From NCBI GenBank assembly GCA_947630535.1, contig CANRHZ010000011.1:1-44619 (forward strand): 44,619 nt of DNA, given 5' to 3'. Position numbers and translations under genes: made by a program. Position 1 is the stretch's first letter, and the number at the start of each line of letters is the position of its first letter. The notes under the pieces were generated by a model. That model ran no database searches, had not been told where the DNA came from, and worked only from the letters and a program-made list of their open reading frames with translations. This document shows, in pieces, positions 7,660 through 16,448 of the stretch. The stretch is from Candidatus Gastranaerophilales bacterium. GTDB taxonomy: Bacteria; Cyanobacteriota; Vampirovibrionia; Gastranaerophilales; Gastranaerophilaceae.

Positions 7660-8703
7660 CTAAATATTGGTTGTGTATTTATCGGGATTTTTCTTATTTT
7701 CCATAAGGGATGAAATAAAAGAAGAACCCACAAACATAAGTCCGATTGAGCCTGTTATTATTTCGTTCACCTCAACAAAAATTGAAATAAACATAATAAC
7801 GGCAAGTGAAATTATGGCAAAGTGTGCTCCCGAAACAAGATATATATACTGTTTTAGGGTTTTCTTTTCAACAAATAAAAGAGTTAAACTCCTTACAAAC
7901 ATTGCCCCGATTGCAAGCCCGATTGCAATTATTACAATGTCGCTGCTTATTGCAAAAGACCCTAAAACTCCATCCAAACTAAAAGACGCATCAATAACTT
8001 CAAGATAAATAAACATCATAAACCCACCTTGTATTGCGGTTTTAGCGATATTTTTTGATTGATTTTTTTCCATTAAATTTAATATAAAATGAATTAAAAG
8101 ATAAGATAAAACCCCCATTATTCCTGAAATTATGACAGGTTTTTTTATTTCATCTTCAAGGAAAAATTGAAGTATAAATATGCTAAAAAGACAAAAAATT
8201 GAAGGTGCAAACTTAAATTTTATTTTGGATAAAAAATCTTCAATTTTATAGAGCCACTTATATTCATTTTCCGCACCCAAATAGTATGAAAGCCCCACCA
8301 TCAAAAGAAAACTGCCCCCGAATGCAACAAGAGGAGAGTGCGCAAGTTGAAGATATTGGCTATATTTTGTAACATCATTAAGGGCAAGATGAATTGTTTC
8401 CAATATATTTAAATGAGAAAATATTGAAACTATAACAACGGGAAGCATAAACCTGACCCCAAAAACGGCAACTATAATGCCCCATGTTAAAAACCTGTGC
8501 TGCCATTTTTTTGACATTTTTTCAAGAACAACCGCATTTACAACGGCATTATCAAAGGAGAGCGTGACTTCTAAAATACTTAAAAATAAAACAATAAATA
8601 ATGTTTTAAATTCGCTTCCCGCTTGAATATGGCCTGCCCAAAAGTAAGCAAAAATAAGTCCCAGTATGGTTATTAATATGGATTCTCTAAAATGTTTAAA
8701 CAT
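7660..8703 (-). CDS. DUF475 / TerC-like integral membrane protein
   Basis: A 347-residue protein with about nine hydrophobic helices. It carries the two repeated acidic motifs of this family, SILEVTLSFDNAVVNA near 42-57 and YLEVIDASFSLDGVLGSFA near 233-251, which resemble the metal-coordinating motifs of TerC/Alx-like proteins. These are associated with manganese or other metal export and tellurite resistance; DUF475 itself is uncharacterised. The length is typical. The start overlaps the end of the MFS gene by 8 bases, so the two are translationally coupled, and the dehydratase-like gene begins 27 bases downstream. Confidence 0.85.
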   Translation of the reverse strand: MFKHFRESILITILGLIFAYFWAGHIQAGSEFKTLFIVLFLSILEVTLSFDNAVVNAVVLEKMSKKWQHRFLTWGIIVAVFGVRFMLPVVIVSIFSHLNILETIHLALNDVTKYSQYLQLAHSPLVAFGGSFLLMVGLSYYLGAENEYKWLYKIEDFLSKIKFKFAPSIFCLFSIFILQFFLEDEIKKPVIISGIMGVLSYLLIHFILNLMEKNQSKNIAKTAIQGGFMMFIYLEVIDASFSLDGVLGSFAISSDIVIIAIGLAIGAMFVRSLTLLFVEKKTLKQYIYLVSGAHFAIISLAVIMFISIFVEVNEIITGSIGLMFVGSSFISSLMENKKNPDKYTTNI

Positions 8704-10021
8704 TTTTTTGCCAGTTTCTTTCTATATCTTCCAATGTTATTCCTTTGGTTTCGGGGATAACATATTTTACAAAAATTATACTTAAAAATGATAAAACGCT
8801 AAAGATTAAAAATGTTTTAAATTCGCCTATTTTATTTAAAAGAGGCAAAAAGGAAATTGAAACGCTGAAATTAAAAATAAAGTTTGCCATCATAGAAAGG
8901 CTCATCATAACCCCCCTTATTTTTAAAGGGAACACCTCAGATACAAGTAAAATCATAATAGGCCCGAGGGAACATGCAAAGAACATAATATATAACATTG
9001 AAGATATGAGTGCAATATATTTTGAATACAAACCGCACTTAAAGCTAAATGCAAGCATCATAAGGCAAAGGCCCATTCCGCACAAGCCTATATATAAAAG
9101 AGGTTTTCTTCCCAGTTTATCGGATGTAAATATTGCAATAAAAGTCATTAAAAAGTTTACAACTCCTATTCCTATCGTTGCATATATTGCGCCCGTATTA
9201 TCGTTAAACCCGGCATTTTTTAAGATGTAGGGTGCATAATAAATAATTGTGTTAATTCCTGTCCACTGCTGAATAAACATACCCCCAACCCCAATTAAAA
9301 GCGGAAAGAGCATCCATTTTCTAAATTCAAATCGAGATTTTTCTTTTTTATCTTTTAATAAAGACTTTATATTTTCAATTTCAAGTTCAACATCTATATC
9401 GTTTCTTAACCAAGCAAGGACTTTTTTTGCCTTATTTTCCCGATTGGATAAAATGTACCATCTCGGGGTATCGGGCATAAAAATTGAACCCGATATTAAA
9501 ATTAATGCGGGCACAACACCGACAAAAAGCATCATTCTCCAGTTACCGTATTTTGCAAAACAGGCATTTGTTAAATATGAAAATAAAATTCCTAAGGTTA
9601 TTGAAAGCTGAAAAAGGGAAACAAGCGCCCCCCTTATTTTTTCGGGTGCAATTTCCGAAAGATACAAAGGTGCTAAAAAAGTTATAATTCCAATCGCAAA
9701 CCCGACAATAAACCTTGATGCCATCAAAAATAAAACGTTAGGAGAAATAAAACAAAGTATTGAGCCTATAAAAAATATTATTGCCGTATATAAAAATATT
9801 TTTTTTCTTCCCAAAATATCTGCCAGACGTCCGTTTAAAAGTGCGCCTATGGAAGCTGATATTAAAACCGTTGAAACAAGAGCGCCTTGCATAAAATCAG
9901 ACATGTGCCATTCGTTATTAATAAATAAAAGGGCTCCTGAAATAACACCCGTATCAAATCCGGATAAAAGCCCGCCAAGTCCCACAAAGAATGATAGCAA
10001 ATATAAGGTAGTATTTTTCAA
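8696..10021 (-). CDS. MFS sugar porter family transporter
   Basis: A 441-residue, 12-helix major facilitator of the sugar porter family (XylE/AraE/GLUT type), probably a proton-coupled importer of a monosaccharide or inositol. Diagnostic motifs are GFDTGVISGAL at about 21-31, GRLADILGRKK in loop 2-3, PDTPRWY after helix 6, QQWTGINTIIYYAP in helix 7, SDKLGRKPLL in loop 8-9 and VPETKGITLEDIE at the C-terminus. Length and topology are normal for bacterial members. The substrate is not predictable. It follows the small HTH gene by 13 bases. Confidence 0.92.
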   Translation of the reverse strand: MKNTTLYLLSFFVGLGGLLSGFDTGVISGALLFINNEWHMSDFMQGALVSTVLISASIGALLNGRLADILGRKKIFLYTAIIFFIGSILCFISPNVLFLMASRFIVGFAIGIITFLAPLYLSEIAPEKIRGALVSLFQLSITLGILFSYLTNACFAKYGNWRMMLFVGVVPALILISGSIFMPDTPRWYILSNRENKAKKVLAWLRNDIDVELEIENIKSLLKDKKEKSRFEFRKWMLFPLLIGVGGMFIQQWTGINTIIYYAPYILKNAGFNDNTGAIYATIGIGVVNFLMTFIAIFTSDKLGRKPLLYIGLCGMGLCLMMLAFSFKCGLYSKYIALISSMLYIMFFACSLGPIMILLVSEVFPLKIRGVMMSLSMMANFIFNFSVSISFLPLLNKIGEFKTFLIFSVLSFLSIIFVKYVIPETKGITLEDIERNWQKNV

Positions 10022-10034
10022 AATTTAATCCTTA

Positions 10035-10253
10035 CTATAATTTGAGTTTTCCTTGAACGGGTTCTTCTTCTAATAAATCCGATATTGAACAATCCAACAC
10101 ATCACAAAGCTTATCCAAACTTTCATAAGAGGGTTGTGTTCTGCCGTTTGCCCAAGAATAGACAGTTTGTTGGGGTATATTAAGGACAATTGCAAGTCTG
10201 TATAAAGAGTAACACTTGAATTTTTTTGCAGCTTCTTTGATTTTTACTTTCAT
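10035..10253 (-). CDS. Xre/Cro-CI family HTH regulator
   Basis: A 72-residue stand-alone helix-turn-helix protein. Residues ~8-62 form the five-helix Xre fold: RLAIVLNIPQQTVYSWANG is the HTH, with a recognition helix near QQTVYSWANGR, and LDKLCDVLDCSISDLL the closing helix. It is the first gene of the minus-strand set running towards the sugar porter, so it may regulate that operon or the divergent TPR gene at 10444. The phrase TVYSWANGRTQPS is typical of small housekeeping Xre regulators, so it need not be phage-derived. Confidence 0.85.
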   Translation of the reverse strand: MKVKIKEAAKKFKCYSLYRLAIVLNIPQQTVYSWANGRTQPSYESLDKLCDVLDCSISDLLEEEPVQGKLKL

Positions 10254-10443
10254 AATTGTTGTCCAACAAAATAATTACTAAACATATCTTATTATTATAT
10301 AAATCCAAAATAAAGACAAATACTTCATATAGACTAGAGATAAATAAAGAATAGATAGTATAATTCTATTATTAAGCCCTTGCATTTTATTGAAAAATTA
10401 TTATAAAATGTTATATATACCTTAAAAATAAAGGATAAATTAT

Positions 10444-11259
10444 ATGAAATTAAAAGCAATTACATCTTGTTTAATTATAATGGGATTAATTTTTACAACG
10501 GGAATCACTTTTGCTTCTTCCAAAAAAGAACCCCTCCCATCAAGTTTTTTGTTTCAGGCAATGAATAAATACAAGCAAAAAAATTATACCGGTTGTATTC
10601 AGGATATGGATTACATGATACAAAAAGGCCACCCGACCGACCTTGCTTTTTATTATAAAGCCATTTCTTATTCAAAACTCGGCATGAGCGATATGGCAAA
10701 AGAAAATTATCAACAGGCAATTAATGTTACATCAAACACAACTCTTAAAGATTACGCATCACAAGCTCTTATATGTATTGATGACCCTTCCGCATGTGAT
10801 ATGAACCTTGATGATGGGGATATAACAAAGTTTATTAAATCCGAAAAATTTATGCACAATGACGTTAAAAACAATCTTCAAGAAAATGCCATTAACCGTG
10901 CCAAAGAAGAAATAAACAATCAGAAAAAACCGAGTGATGCAAATCTGAAATATATTAACCAAAATAACAATCAACCTACCGATAAAGAAATAGCAGACGC
11001 TATAAGAACACTGTCAAAGCTTGGAATTAACCCTTTTAATTCAATGAGCGCAATTAATCCTTATATGCAAGAACAAAATGCCGAATTAATGCAAATAAAT
11101 GCACTTCTTGGCAACAATAACAATTCAAACAATATGATGAATTTAATTCCGATTTTAACTATGCAGGGCGGAAACACTCAGGCAAGCAAAGACTTAATGC
11201 AGGCTTATATGATGAATCAAATGCTTCCTAACTTTAACTTCGGAAATAACGATAAGTAG
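10444..11259 (+). CDS. Exported TPR-like protein with Asn-rich tail
   Basis: A 271-residue protein. A signal peptide with KLKA, a hydrophobic core and a likely cleavage after TFASS covers about residues 1-26. Residues ~35-105 form two TPR-like helical hairpins (YKQKNYTGCIQDMDYMI and AFYYKAISYSKLGMSDMAKE). Two cysteines near 110-120 may pair. The C-terminal third is low-complexity, rich in Asn, Gln and Met. It probably acts in the periplasm or envelope as a scaffold. A second TPR-like gene follows six bases later, so they form an operon. Confidence 0.75.
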   Translation: MKLKAITSCLIIMGLIFTTGITFASSKKEPLPSSFLFQAMNKYKQKNYTGCIQDMDYMIQKGHPTDLAFYYKAISYSKLGMSDMAKENYQQAINVTSNTTLKDYASQALICIDDPSACDMNLDDGDITKFIKSEKFMHNDVKNNLQENAINRAKEEINNQKKPSDANLKYINQNNNQPTDKEIADAIRTLSKLGINPFNSMSAINPYMQEQNAELMQINALLGNNNNSNNMMNLIPILTMQGGNTQASKDLMQAYMMNQMLPNFNFGNNDK

Positions 11260-11265
11260 TTTATT

Positions 11266-11874
11266 GTGAACCAAAATATAGAAAATGCCAAAAAGTTGTT
11301 CTATGAGGGCAATTATAAAGAGGCTAAAAAAATATTTCTTGAAAATAACCTCACTTATGAAGCGGGGTTATCTTCTCTTTTGGAAGGGAATTTAACAAGT
11401 TCAAGAAAACTTTTTGAAACCAAAAAAGATATCTGCTCTGCATCTTCATTTGGGCTCACTATCCTTGATATGATTGAAGATAAGCTAAAAACAAAACCCA
11501 CATATTTTCAAATTCGTGCATTTTTAGAAATTTACCTTAATCTTTTTATTGAAAATAAACTTTTTAATTGGGCACAAAAAGTTATTAATAATTATGAAAT
11601 AATGACATCATCAAATATAGAAACTCCAAAATTTATAGCAAGGGTGCTTGAAGCGAATAATTACAACAATGCGGTGCACACTTTTGCAAAAATCGGAAGG
11701 GAAATTTGCTTTTTTGATGCCGAAATTCATTATATAGAAGCCCTTACATACATAAAAGAAAAAGATTACCTAAAGGCAAAAGAAAGAATTAAAGATTGCA
11801 AAAGTTTTGCATCTGATTATTACCCCATCTTAAGGCTTGAGGGGGAATTAAACAAAATCGAATCAGCCTCTTAA
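11266..11874 (+). CDS. TPR-like helical protein, unknown function
   Basis: A 202-residue protein starting with GTG at 11266, six bases after the stop of the preceding TPR gene. The sequence is made of short helical pairs such as AKKLFYEGNYKEAKKIFLE (4-22) and IEALTYIKEKDYLKAKERI (157-175), a solenoid pattern. There is no signal peptide, so it is probably cytoplasmic. The last 12 bases overlap the convergent aminotransferase gene. I do not recognise a specific family. Confidence 0.65.
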   Translation: MNQNIENAKKLFYEGNYKEAKKIFLENNLTYEAGLSSLLEGNLTSSRKLFETKKDICSASSFGLTILDMIEDKLKTKPTYFQIRAFLEIYLNLFIENKLFNWAQKVINNYEIMTSSNIETPKFIARVLEANNYNNAVHTFAKIGREICFFDAEIHYIEALTYIKEKDYLKAKERIKDCKSFASDYYPILRLEGELNKIESAS

Positions 11875-13026
11875 TTTCTTTATAAACCTGTCCAGTCTTT
11901 TCATTGCCTCTTTTAAGTTGTCCAGAGAATAAGCGTAAGATATTCTTAAATACCCTTCGCCTGATTCCCCGAAGGCATTACCGGGGATTGCGGCAACATG
12001 TTCTTCCTCTAAAAATCTGTTTGCAAATTCTTCGCTTGTCATATTAAATTCTTTTATACAGGGAAAAACATAAAAAGCGCCATAAGGTTCAAAACATTCT
12101 AAATTCATTTTTTTAAACGCATCTAAAAGGTATCTTCTTCTTTGATTGTACGAATTTCTCATAATCTCAATGTCTTTATCCCCGTTTTTTAAGGCTTCAA
12201 CACCTGCATATTGGCTTGTTGTAGGAGCGCACATTATTGCAAACTGGTGTATTTTTGTCATCTGTTTAATTATTTCTTTGTTTGCACAAGCATACCCCAA
12301 TCTCCAGCCTGTCATGGCATACGCCTTTGAAAAGCCGTCTATAAGGATGGTTCTTTCTTTCATATCGGGAAGGCTTACGATTGAAAAGTGTTTTTCTTTG
12401 TAAGTTAATTCGGAATATATCTCATCAGACATAATATAAAGGTCATTATCTTTTATGATTTTACTGATTTTTTCCAAATCCGACTTTTCCATAATGGCTC
12501 CCGTTGGGTTATTCGGATAAGGAAGGATGAGAGCTTTTGTGTTTTTACCTATTGCATTAATCAATTCCTCGGGTTTAAGCCTGAATTCGTTTTCGCCCCT
12601 TAAGTTTATTATTACGGGCTTTGCACCGCTTAAAACAGTACAGGGAACGTATGAAACATAAGAAGGTTCGGGAATAATGACTTCATCACCTTTGTTTACT
12701 ATTGCCCTTAGTCCTATATCTATGGCCTCAGAACCGCCGACGGTCACAATTATTTCGTTTTTGGGGTTATAATCAACTCCCCTTGTTTTGTATACTTTAT
12801 TTTGTATTTGCGCTTTTAACTCTTTTAAACCCGTATTAGAGGTATAAAAAGTTTTTCCCTTTTCAAGCGCATAAATACCTTCATCTCTAATATGCCATGG
12901 AGTATCAAAATCAGGTTCGCCAACCCCTAAAGATATAACATCTTCCATTTCAGACACTATATCAAAAAATTTTCTTATCCCCGAAGGTTTTATATTTATT
13001 ACACTTTCAGATAACGGCTTTGTCAT
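11863..13026 (-). CDS. PLP-dependent class I/II aminotransferase
   Basis: A 387-residue fold-type I aminotransferase of the aspartate/aromatic/alanine group. YPNNPTGAIM near 170-179 is the PLP/carboxylate motif, SDEIYSELTY near 200-209 carries the Asp that binds the pyridine nitrogen, and FSKAYAMTGWRLGY near 232-245 contains the Schiff-base Lys234 and the phosphate-binding arginine. The conserved substrate-carboxylate arginine lies near YLRISYA at the end. Length is full. It overlaps the upstream Lrp/AsnC regulator by four bases. That pairing resembles AlaR-AlaT of Bacillus, so alanine or a related amino acid is plausible; specificity is otherwise open. Confidence 0.9.
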   Translation of the reverse strand: MTKPLSESVINIKPSGIRKFFDIVSEMEDVISLGVGEPDFDTPWHIRDEGIYALEKGKTFYTSNTGLKELKAQIQNKVYKTRGVDYNPKNEIIVTVGGSEAIDIGLRAIVNKGDEVIIPEPSYVSYVPCTVLSGAKPVIINLRGENEFRLKPEELINAIGKNTKALILPYPNNPTGAIMEKSDLEKISKIIKDNDLYIMSDEIYSELTYKEKHFSIVSLPDMKERTILIDGFSKAYAMTGWRLGYACANKEIIKQMTKIHQFAIMCAPTTSQYAGVEALKNGDKDIEIMRNSYNQRRRYLLDAFKKMNLECFEPYGAFYVFPCIKEFNMTSEEFANRFLEEEHVAAIPGNAFGESGEGYLRISYAYSLDNLKEAMKRLDRFIKKLRG

Positions 13027-13505
13027 GGGGAAACAATCTCCCTTTCGTCTTTTTGTTTTTTGTCGAGAATTGTTCCATGGTCTTTATATTTTTTCAAAAT
13101 AAAGTGCGTAGCAGTGCTCAAAACACTTTCAAGCGTGGATAATTTATCCGTCACAAACATTGAAATTTCTTTAAGAGATTTTTCTTCCAAAGTAACAAGC
13201 AAATCATACCCGCCTGAAATCAAATAAACAGACCTTACTTCGGGATAATTATAAATTCGCTCCGCTATCTTATCAAACCCCTGACCTCTTTGAGGAGTAA
13301 CTCTTACTTCAATAAGTGCGTTAACTTTTTCTACACTGGTTTTTTCCCAATCTATAAGGGTATGATAACCGCAAATTATTCCTTCTTTTTCAAGGTTTGT
13401 TAATTCATCCAGAACCTCTTGTTCGCTTTTATCAAGCATAACGGAAAGTTCATTTATTCCAATTCTGCTATTTACTTCGATAATTGAAAGCAATTCTTCT
13501 CTCAT
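13023..13505 (-). CDS. Lrp/AsnC family transcriptional regulator
   Basis: A 160-residue feast/famine regulator. The N-terminal winged HTH (about 1-55, with SRIGINELSVMLDKSEQEV) is followed by the RAM/ligand domain (about 60-145). That domain contains LIEVRVTPQRGQGFDKIAE and VYLISGGYDLLVTLE, the typical effector-binding GGYDLL loop. A ~10-residue charged tail follows. The stop overlaps the aminotransferase start (ATGA), so it probably controls this two-gene unit in response to an amino acid. Confidence 0.9.
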   Translation of the reverse strand: MREELLSIIEVNSRIGINELSVMLDKSEQEVLDELTNLEKEGIICGYHTLIDWEKTSVEKVNALIEVRVTPQRGQGFDKIAERIYNYPEVRSVYLISGGYDLLVTLEEKSLKEISMFVTDKLSTLESVLSTATHFILKKYKDHGTILDKKQKDEREIVSP

Positions 13506-13585
13506 AATTTTTCCTATATCAGATAACTAAATTCAAGCTGATTATAGCATATAAAGAATTATAAAGAAAAGAAATTAAAATAAGG

Positions 13586-13604
13586 GAGGGGAAATTAACC
13601 CCTC
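13586..13604 (-). terminator. Terminator after radical SAM gene
   Basis: GAGGGG and CCCCTC pair around a 7-base loop, 7 bases past the stop of the gene at 13611-14489. The minus-strand continuation is T-rich (TTATTTT). Confidence 0.7.
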
Positions 13605-13610
13605 ACATAT

Positions 13611-14489
13611 TTACATCCAATCGTTTGCAAATGCTTTGTTCGGATGCATTGCGCACAAGAAACATTTTTCCGTATCAAGACATATTTTTTTAGAGCAGTT
13701 TTCTATATCATAACCGCTTCTTGCCCTAAAATCGTTACAGAGAATAGGGCAAGAAAAAACTCCTTTTGAACTTACAATTCTTGAATTTACACAATCAAGT
13801 TTGTTGTTATCAAAATCAGCCGTTTCCAGCTGCTTAAAACTCTGGGGATTTGAATCAAAATAGGGGGTAACTTTTAAATTAATTTGTCCAATCTCAAAAC
13901 CAAACTTTTTACATAATTCATAAAACCCTTCAAACATTGTTTCTCGCTTTTCTTTATAGTAATCGGTCACGGTTATAATGGGGTTGAAATCGTATTTATA
14001 AAGGTTTTGAACCGCAAAAAGAGCTTTTCTGAAACTTCCTCTGCCTCTTATTGCATCATTTTTTTGTTCATTGAAGTGCTCAAAACTTATCCTGTATATT
14101 GTTTCATATTCCGATTCATCGTCAATTTTTCTTAAAAACCTTGCCTTTTTATCGTTTATAAATGTTCCGTTTGTTAAAATTGTTGTATTGGAAATTTTAA
14201 GGCACATTCTTAAAATCATATTGAAATCAGGATGCATCATTGGCTCTCCGCCCGTTAAATATATTGATTTTAAGTTTTCTTTTCTTGAAGATAAAAGGCT
14301 CTGTTTAATTTTTTCTACCGGCAAAAAATCCTTTTCTTTTTTAAAAGGGTTTCTTTTGATGAAACAGTGGGAGCATTTTAAATTGCAACACTTGTTTGTA
14401 AGCTCAAAAAATAAATTGTTCAATTCTTTCATTTCAATAATGGGGGCATGCATAAAGCAGGGCTTTATGTCTGTTTTTACATTCTGCAC
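13611..14489 (-). CDS. Radical SAM protein with C-terminal cysteine cluster
   Basis: A 292-residue radical SAM protein. CCNLKCSHC near 33-41 gives the CxxxCxxC cluster site, LTGGEPMMHPDF near 79-90 is the GGE motif, and TILTNGTF is the fold's fourth strand. The C-terminal ~60 residues carry eight cysteines (CVNSR, SCPILC, CSKKIC, CFLC), suggesting a SPASM/twitch-like auxiliary Fe-S domain as in peptide- or protein-modifying enzymes. No precursor peptide gene is evident. The start at 14489 lacks a good ribosome site; internal ATGs at residues 13 and 20 are alternatives. The substrate is unknown. Confidence 0.8.
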   Translation of the reverse strand: MQNVKTDIKPCFMHAPIIEMKELNNLFFELTNKCCNLKCSHCFIKRNPFKKEKDFLPVEKIKQSLLSSRKENLKSIYLTGGEPMMHPDFNMILRMCLKISNTTILTNGTFINDKKARFLRKIDDESEYETIYRISFEHFNEQKNDAIRGRGSFRKALFAVQNLYKYDFNPIITVTDYYKEKRETMFEGFYELCKKFGFEIGQINLKVTPYFDSNPQSFKQLETADFDNNKLDCVNSRIVSSKGVFSCPILCNDFRARSGYDIENCSKKICLDTEKCFLCAMHPNKAFANDWM

Positions 14490-14605
14490 TTTTGATTTTC
14501 TCCATATCCTTTATACTTGACAATTGTTATAATAAAAACTCAATTATCAAATTAAAATTACTCAATCGGGTAAATAATCAAAAATAGAAGGTTTAGGCTT
14601 AATTT

Positions 14606-14935
14606 TTAATGACCGCATACTTTACAAGGTATGCCACCCTGTTGAATTGCACTTTGTTTTGGAATTCTTATACACCTTTTACACTTTTTTGCCCATTCGC
14701 AATATGCCCTGTGGTATTTACGGGAATTGGGGTTGAATACAACAATCTCATCGTTATTTATATTATAGTTAACAGGCAAAATGTGTTTGTCCTCGTTTTT
14801 TGATTGGGTTTTTTCATATACAACCTGTATCGGAACAACCTGATTTTCCTGTTTATGGTCGTTCAATTTTAACAGAGCACAAAATGCAAAAAGTAAAACA
14901 ATGAATAGAAATAAATTTGTGTTAACCGTTCTCAT
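14606..14935 (-). CDS. Membrane-anchored Ada-like zinc-binding protein
   Basis: A 109-residue protein with an N-terminal hydrophobic segment (about 5-23) that is an anchor or signal, a polar linker, and a C-terminal domain. That domain (NSRKYHRAYCEWAKKC then GGIPCKVCGH) matches the small metal-binding Ada-like module found at the end of secreted nucleases and other exported proteins, with Cys and His ligands spaced about 30 apart. The alkyl-acceptor function of true Ada is not implied. The gene starts five bases after the VWA gene and is surely co-transcribed with it. Confidence 0.65.
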   Translation of the reverse strand: MRTVNTNLFLFIVLLFAFCALLKLNDHKQENQVVPIQVVYEKTQSKNEDKHILPVNYNINNDEIVVFNPNSRKYHRAYCEWAKKCKRCIRIPKQSAIQQGGIPCKVCGH

Positions 14936-14940
14936 CTGTT

Positions 14941-15699
14941 TTAGTCATTCGTTTTAATTATGCCATGGACATTTTTATCTATACCAAGACTGTCAAATAA
15001 ACTGTTTGTAAGCGAATTTGCATCAGGTGCCGAATAAAATTTCCCTCTTGTTGCAAGGGCAGTGCATTTAAGTTGATTATTCGCTTCGGCATCAAAAAGG
15101 TCAAATGCTATAACATCAATTGAAATATCATCCCTCTGCTTCATAAGTTCAATTGCATAAGTACAGGGGCTTTCATCACAATTTTCTCCGCCGTCGGTTA
15201 AAAGTATTATGTGTTTTTTGCCCTGAACCCCCGCAAAGTCACTGTTAACGGCTTGTTTAAGAGAGTATGTTATAGGAGTCCAGCCTGTAGCATGGGTTGA
15301 ATAAATTGAATTAAGTATTTGTTGAGCGTTATTTGTGCCAAGCGGAACCGAAAGTTTACTTGCCATACATCCTTGAAGGTATGTAAACCCTGCTTTATGG
15401 CCGTAAACTCTTAATCCCGTTTGAACGGACGGGTTTAATTTCGGCAAGATGGAAGATAGAGTATCCATTGCAATTTGGATTTTTGTTTTCCCGTTTAACT
15501 CCTCATTCATTGAATTTGAAAAATCCACAATAAAAAGAATTTTTGCACCGTCGGAGAATTTTTCGTTTTTATTTATTGGAGAGTAATTTTCGGGTGTATA
15601 AACATTATACTTATAATTAGCATCCGCAGACACTTTTGTGCAATTTACAAAAATTGCAAAAATCAATATAATTGATAAATAAAAATAATTTGTTTTCAT
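14941..15699 (-). CDS. Exported von Willebrand factor A domain protein
   Basis: A 252-residue protein from the chosen ATG at 15699. A longer frame starts at 15756 but would run into the divergent nitroreductase gene and delay the signal peptide, which begins exactly at MKTNYFYLSI. Cleavage is probable after VSADA. The VWA domain spans about 50-235. The MIDAS motif is complete: DFSNS (59-63), the threonine in TGWTPIT and the aspartate in LLTDGGEN. It therefore probably binds a divalent metal and a protein ligand in the periplasm. Several cysteine pairs suggest disulfides. It is paired with the Ada-like zinc protein downstream. Confidence 0.85.
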   Translation of the reverse strand: MKTNYFYLSIILIFAIFVNCTKVSADANYKYNVYTPENYSPINKNEKFSDGAKILFIVDFSNSMNEELNGKTKIQIAMDTLSSILPKLNPSVQTGLRVYGHKAGFTYLQGCMASKLSVPLGTNNAQQILNSIYSTHATGWTPITYSLKQAVNSDFAGVQGKKHIILLTDGGENCDESPCTYAIELMKQRDDISIDVIAFDLFDAEANNQLKCTALATRGKFYSAPDANSLTNSLFDSLGIDKNVHGIIKTND

Positions 15700-15736
15700 A
15701 AGATTTATTTTACTACAACTTAAGGAGTTTTCATAC

Positions 15737-16369
15737 ATGGATATTTTAGAAGCCATTGATAACAGAAAAACTATCAGAAAATTTGATAATTATAAACCGA
15801 CAACAGACGAGGTCAAAAGAATAATAAACTCTGCAAGAGTTGCGCCCAGTGCCATGAACACTCAAAACTGGAAATTCATTGCCGTTTTAAATGATGAAGT
15901 TAAAGAAAAAATGGCAGATTGCGTATTAAGTGCATACGATAGAATTGTTGCAGATTTGGAAGATGAAATTAAAGACAGGGTTGAAAGATTTAAGGGACAT
16001 TCCGTTTTCTTTAAACATGCCCCGCTTGTAATAGTTTGTATAGAAGAAAAAGCCCCCTCTTTTATGAACGGAGTTTTAGAGCTTGCAGGTTTCAGCGACA
16101 GAGAAATTTCTTTAATGCGTCCCGACTCTTTTCTTTTAAGTATGGGCGGAGCAATAGAAAATATGCTTCTTTGCGCTTATTCAATGGGGTTTGGTTCTTG
16201 TTGGATGGTAGCTCCCGTGCTGGGCGAAGGCGGAATGCGAGAGGTGCTCGATATAAAAGACAATCAAAAAATTGTATCTATTCTATCAATAGGAAAACCG
16301 GCACAAGATTATACCGATAAGCGTTCGCCTAAAAAACCTCTGGATGAAATCATAAAAATTATCGAATAA
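15737..16369 (+). CDS. Nitroreductase family FMN oxidoreductase
   Basis: A 210-residue protein of the nitroreductase/BluB-like superfamily, using FMN and NAD(P)H to reduce nitro compounds, quinones or flavins. RKTIRKFDNYKP at the N-terminus supplies the FMN-phosphate arginines, APSAMNTQNWKF near 32-43 is the classic flavin contact, and SMGGAIENMLLCAYSMGFGSCWM near 137-159 is the dimer/FMN segment. SIGKPAQ near 184-190 closes the fold. A strong Shine-Dalgarno AAGGAG precedes ATG. The physiological substrate is unknown. It diverges from the VWA gene. Confidence 0.9.
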   Translation: MDILEAIDNRKTIRKFDNYKPTTDEVKRIINSARVAPSAMNTQNWKFIAVLNDEVKEKMADCVLSAYDRIVADLEDEIKDRVERFKGHSVFFKHAPLVIVCIEEKAPSFMNGVLELAGFSDREISLMRPDSFLLSMGGAIENMLLCAYSMGFGSCWMVAPVLGEGGMREVLDIKDNQKIVSILSIGKPAQDYTDKRSPKKPLDEIIKIIE

Positions 16370-16385
16370 AATTTTTATATCTGCC

Positions 16386-16414
16386 TTGAAAAACATAAAG
16401 CGATACGCTATAAT
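16386..16414 (+). promoter_or_regulatory. Sigma-70 type promoter of pseudopilin gene 1
   Basis: TTGAAA (16386-16391) and a perfect TATAAT (16409-16414) are separated by exactly 17 bases, 34 bases before the ATG at 16449. The Shine-Dalgarno TGGAG lies eight bases before the start. Confidence 0.8.
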
Positions 16415-16448
16415 TAAATAGTGATTAATGTAGACTGGAGTTCGTTTT

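Noticed and set aside
14450-14520. A 23-codon open frame with two cysteines before the radical SAM gene, as a possible precursor peptide
   Set aside because: It overlaps the enzyme gene out of frame, its ribosome site is too close to the ATG, and it has no leader-like features.
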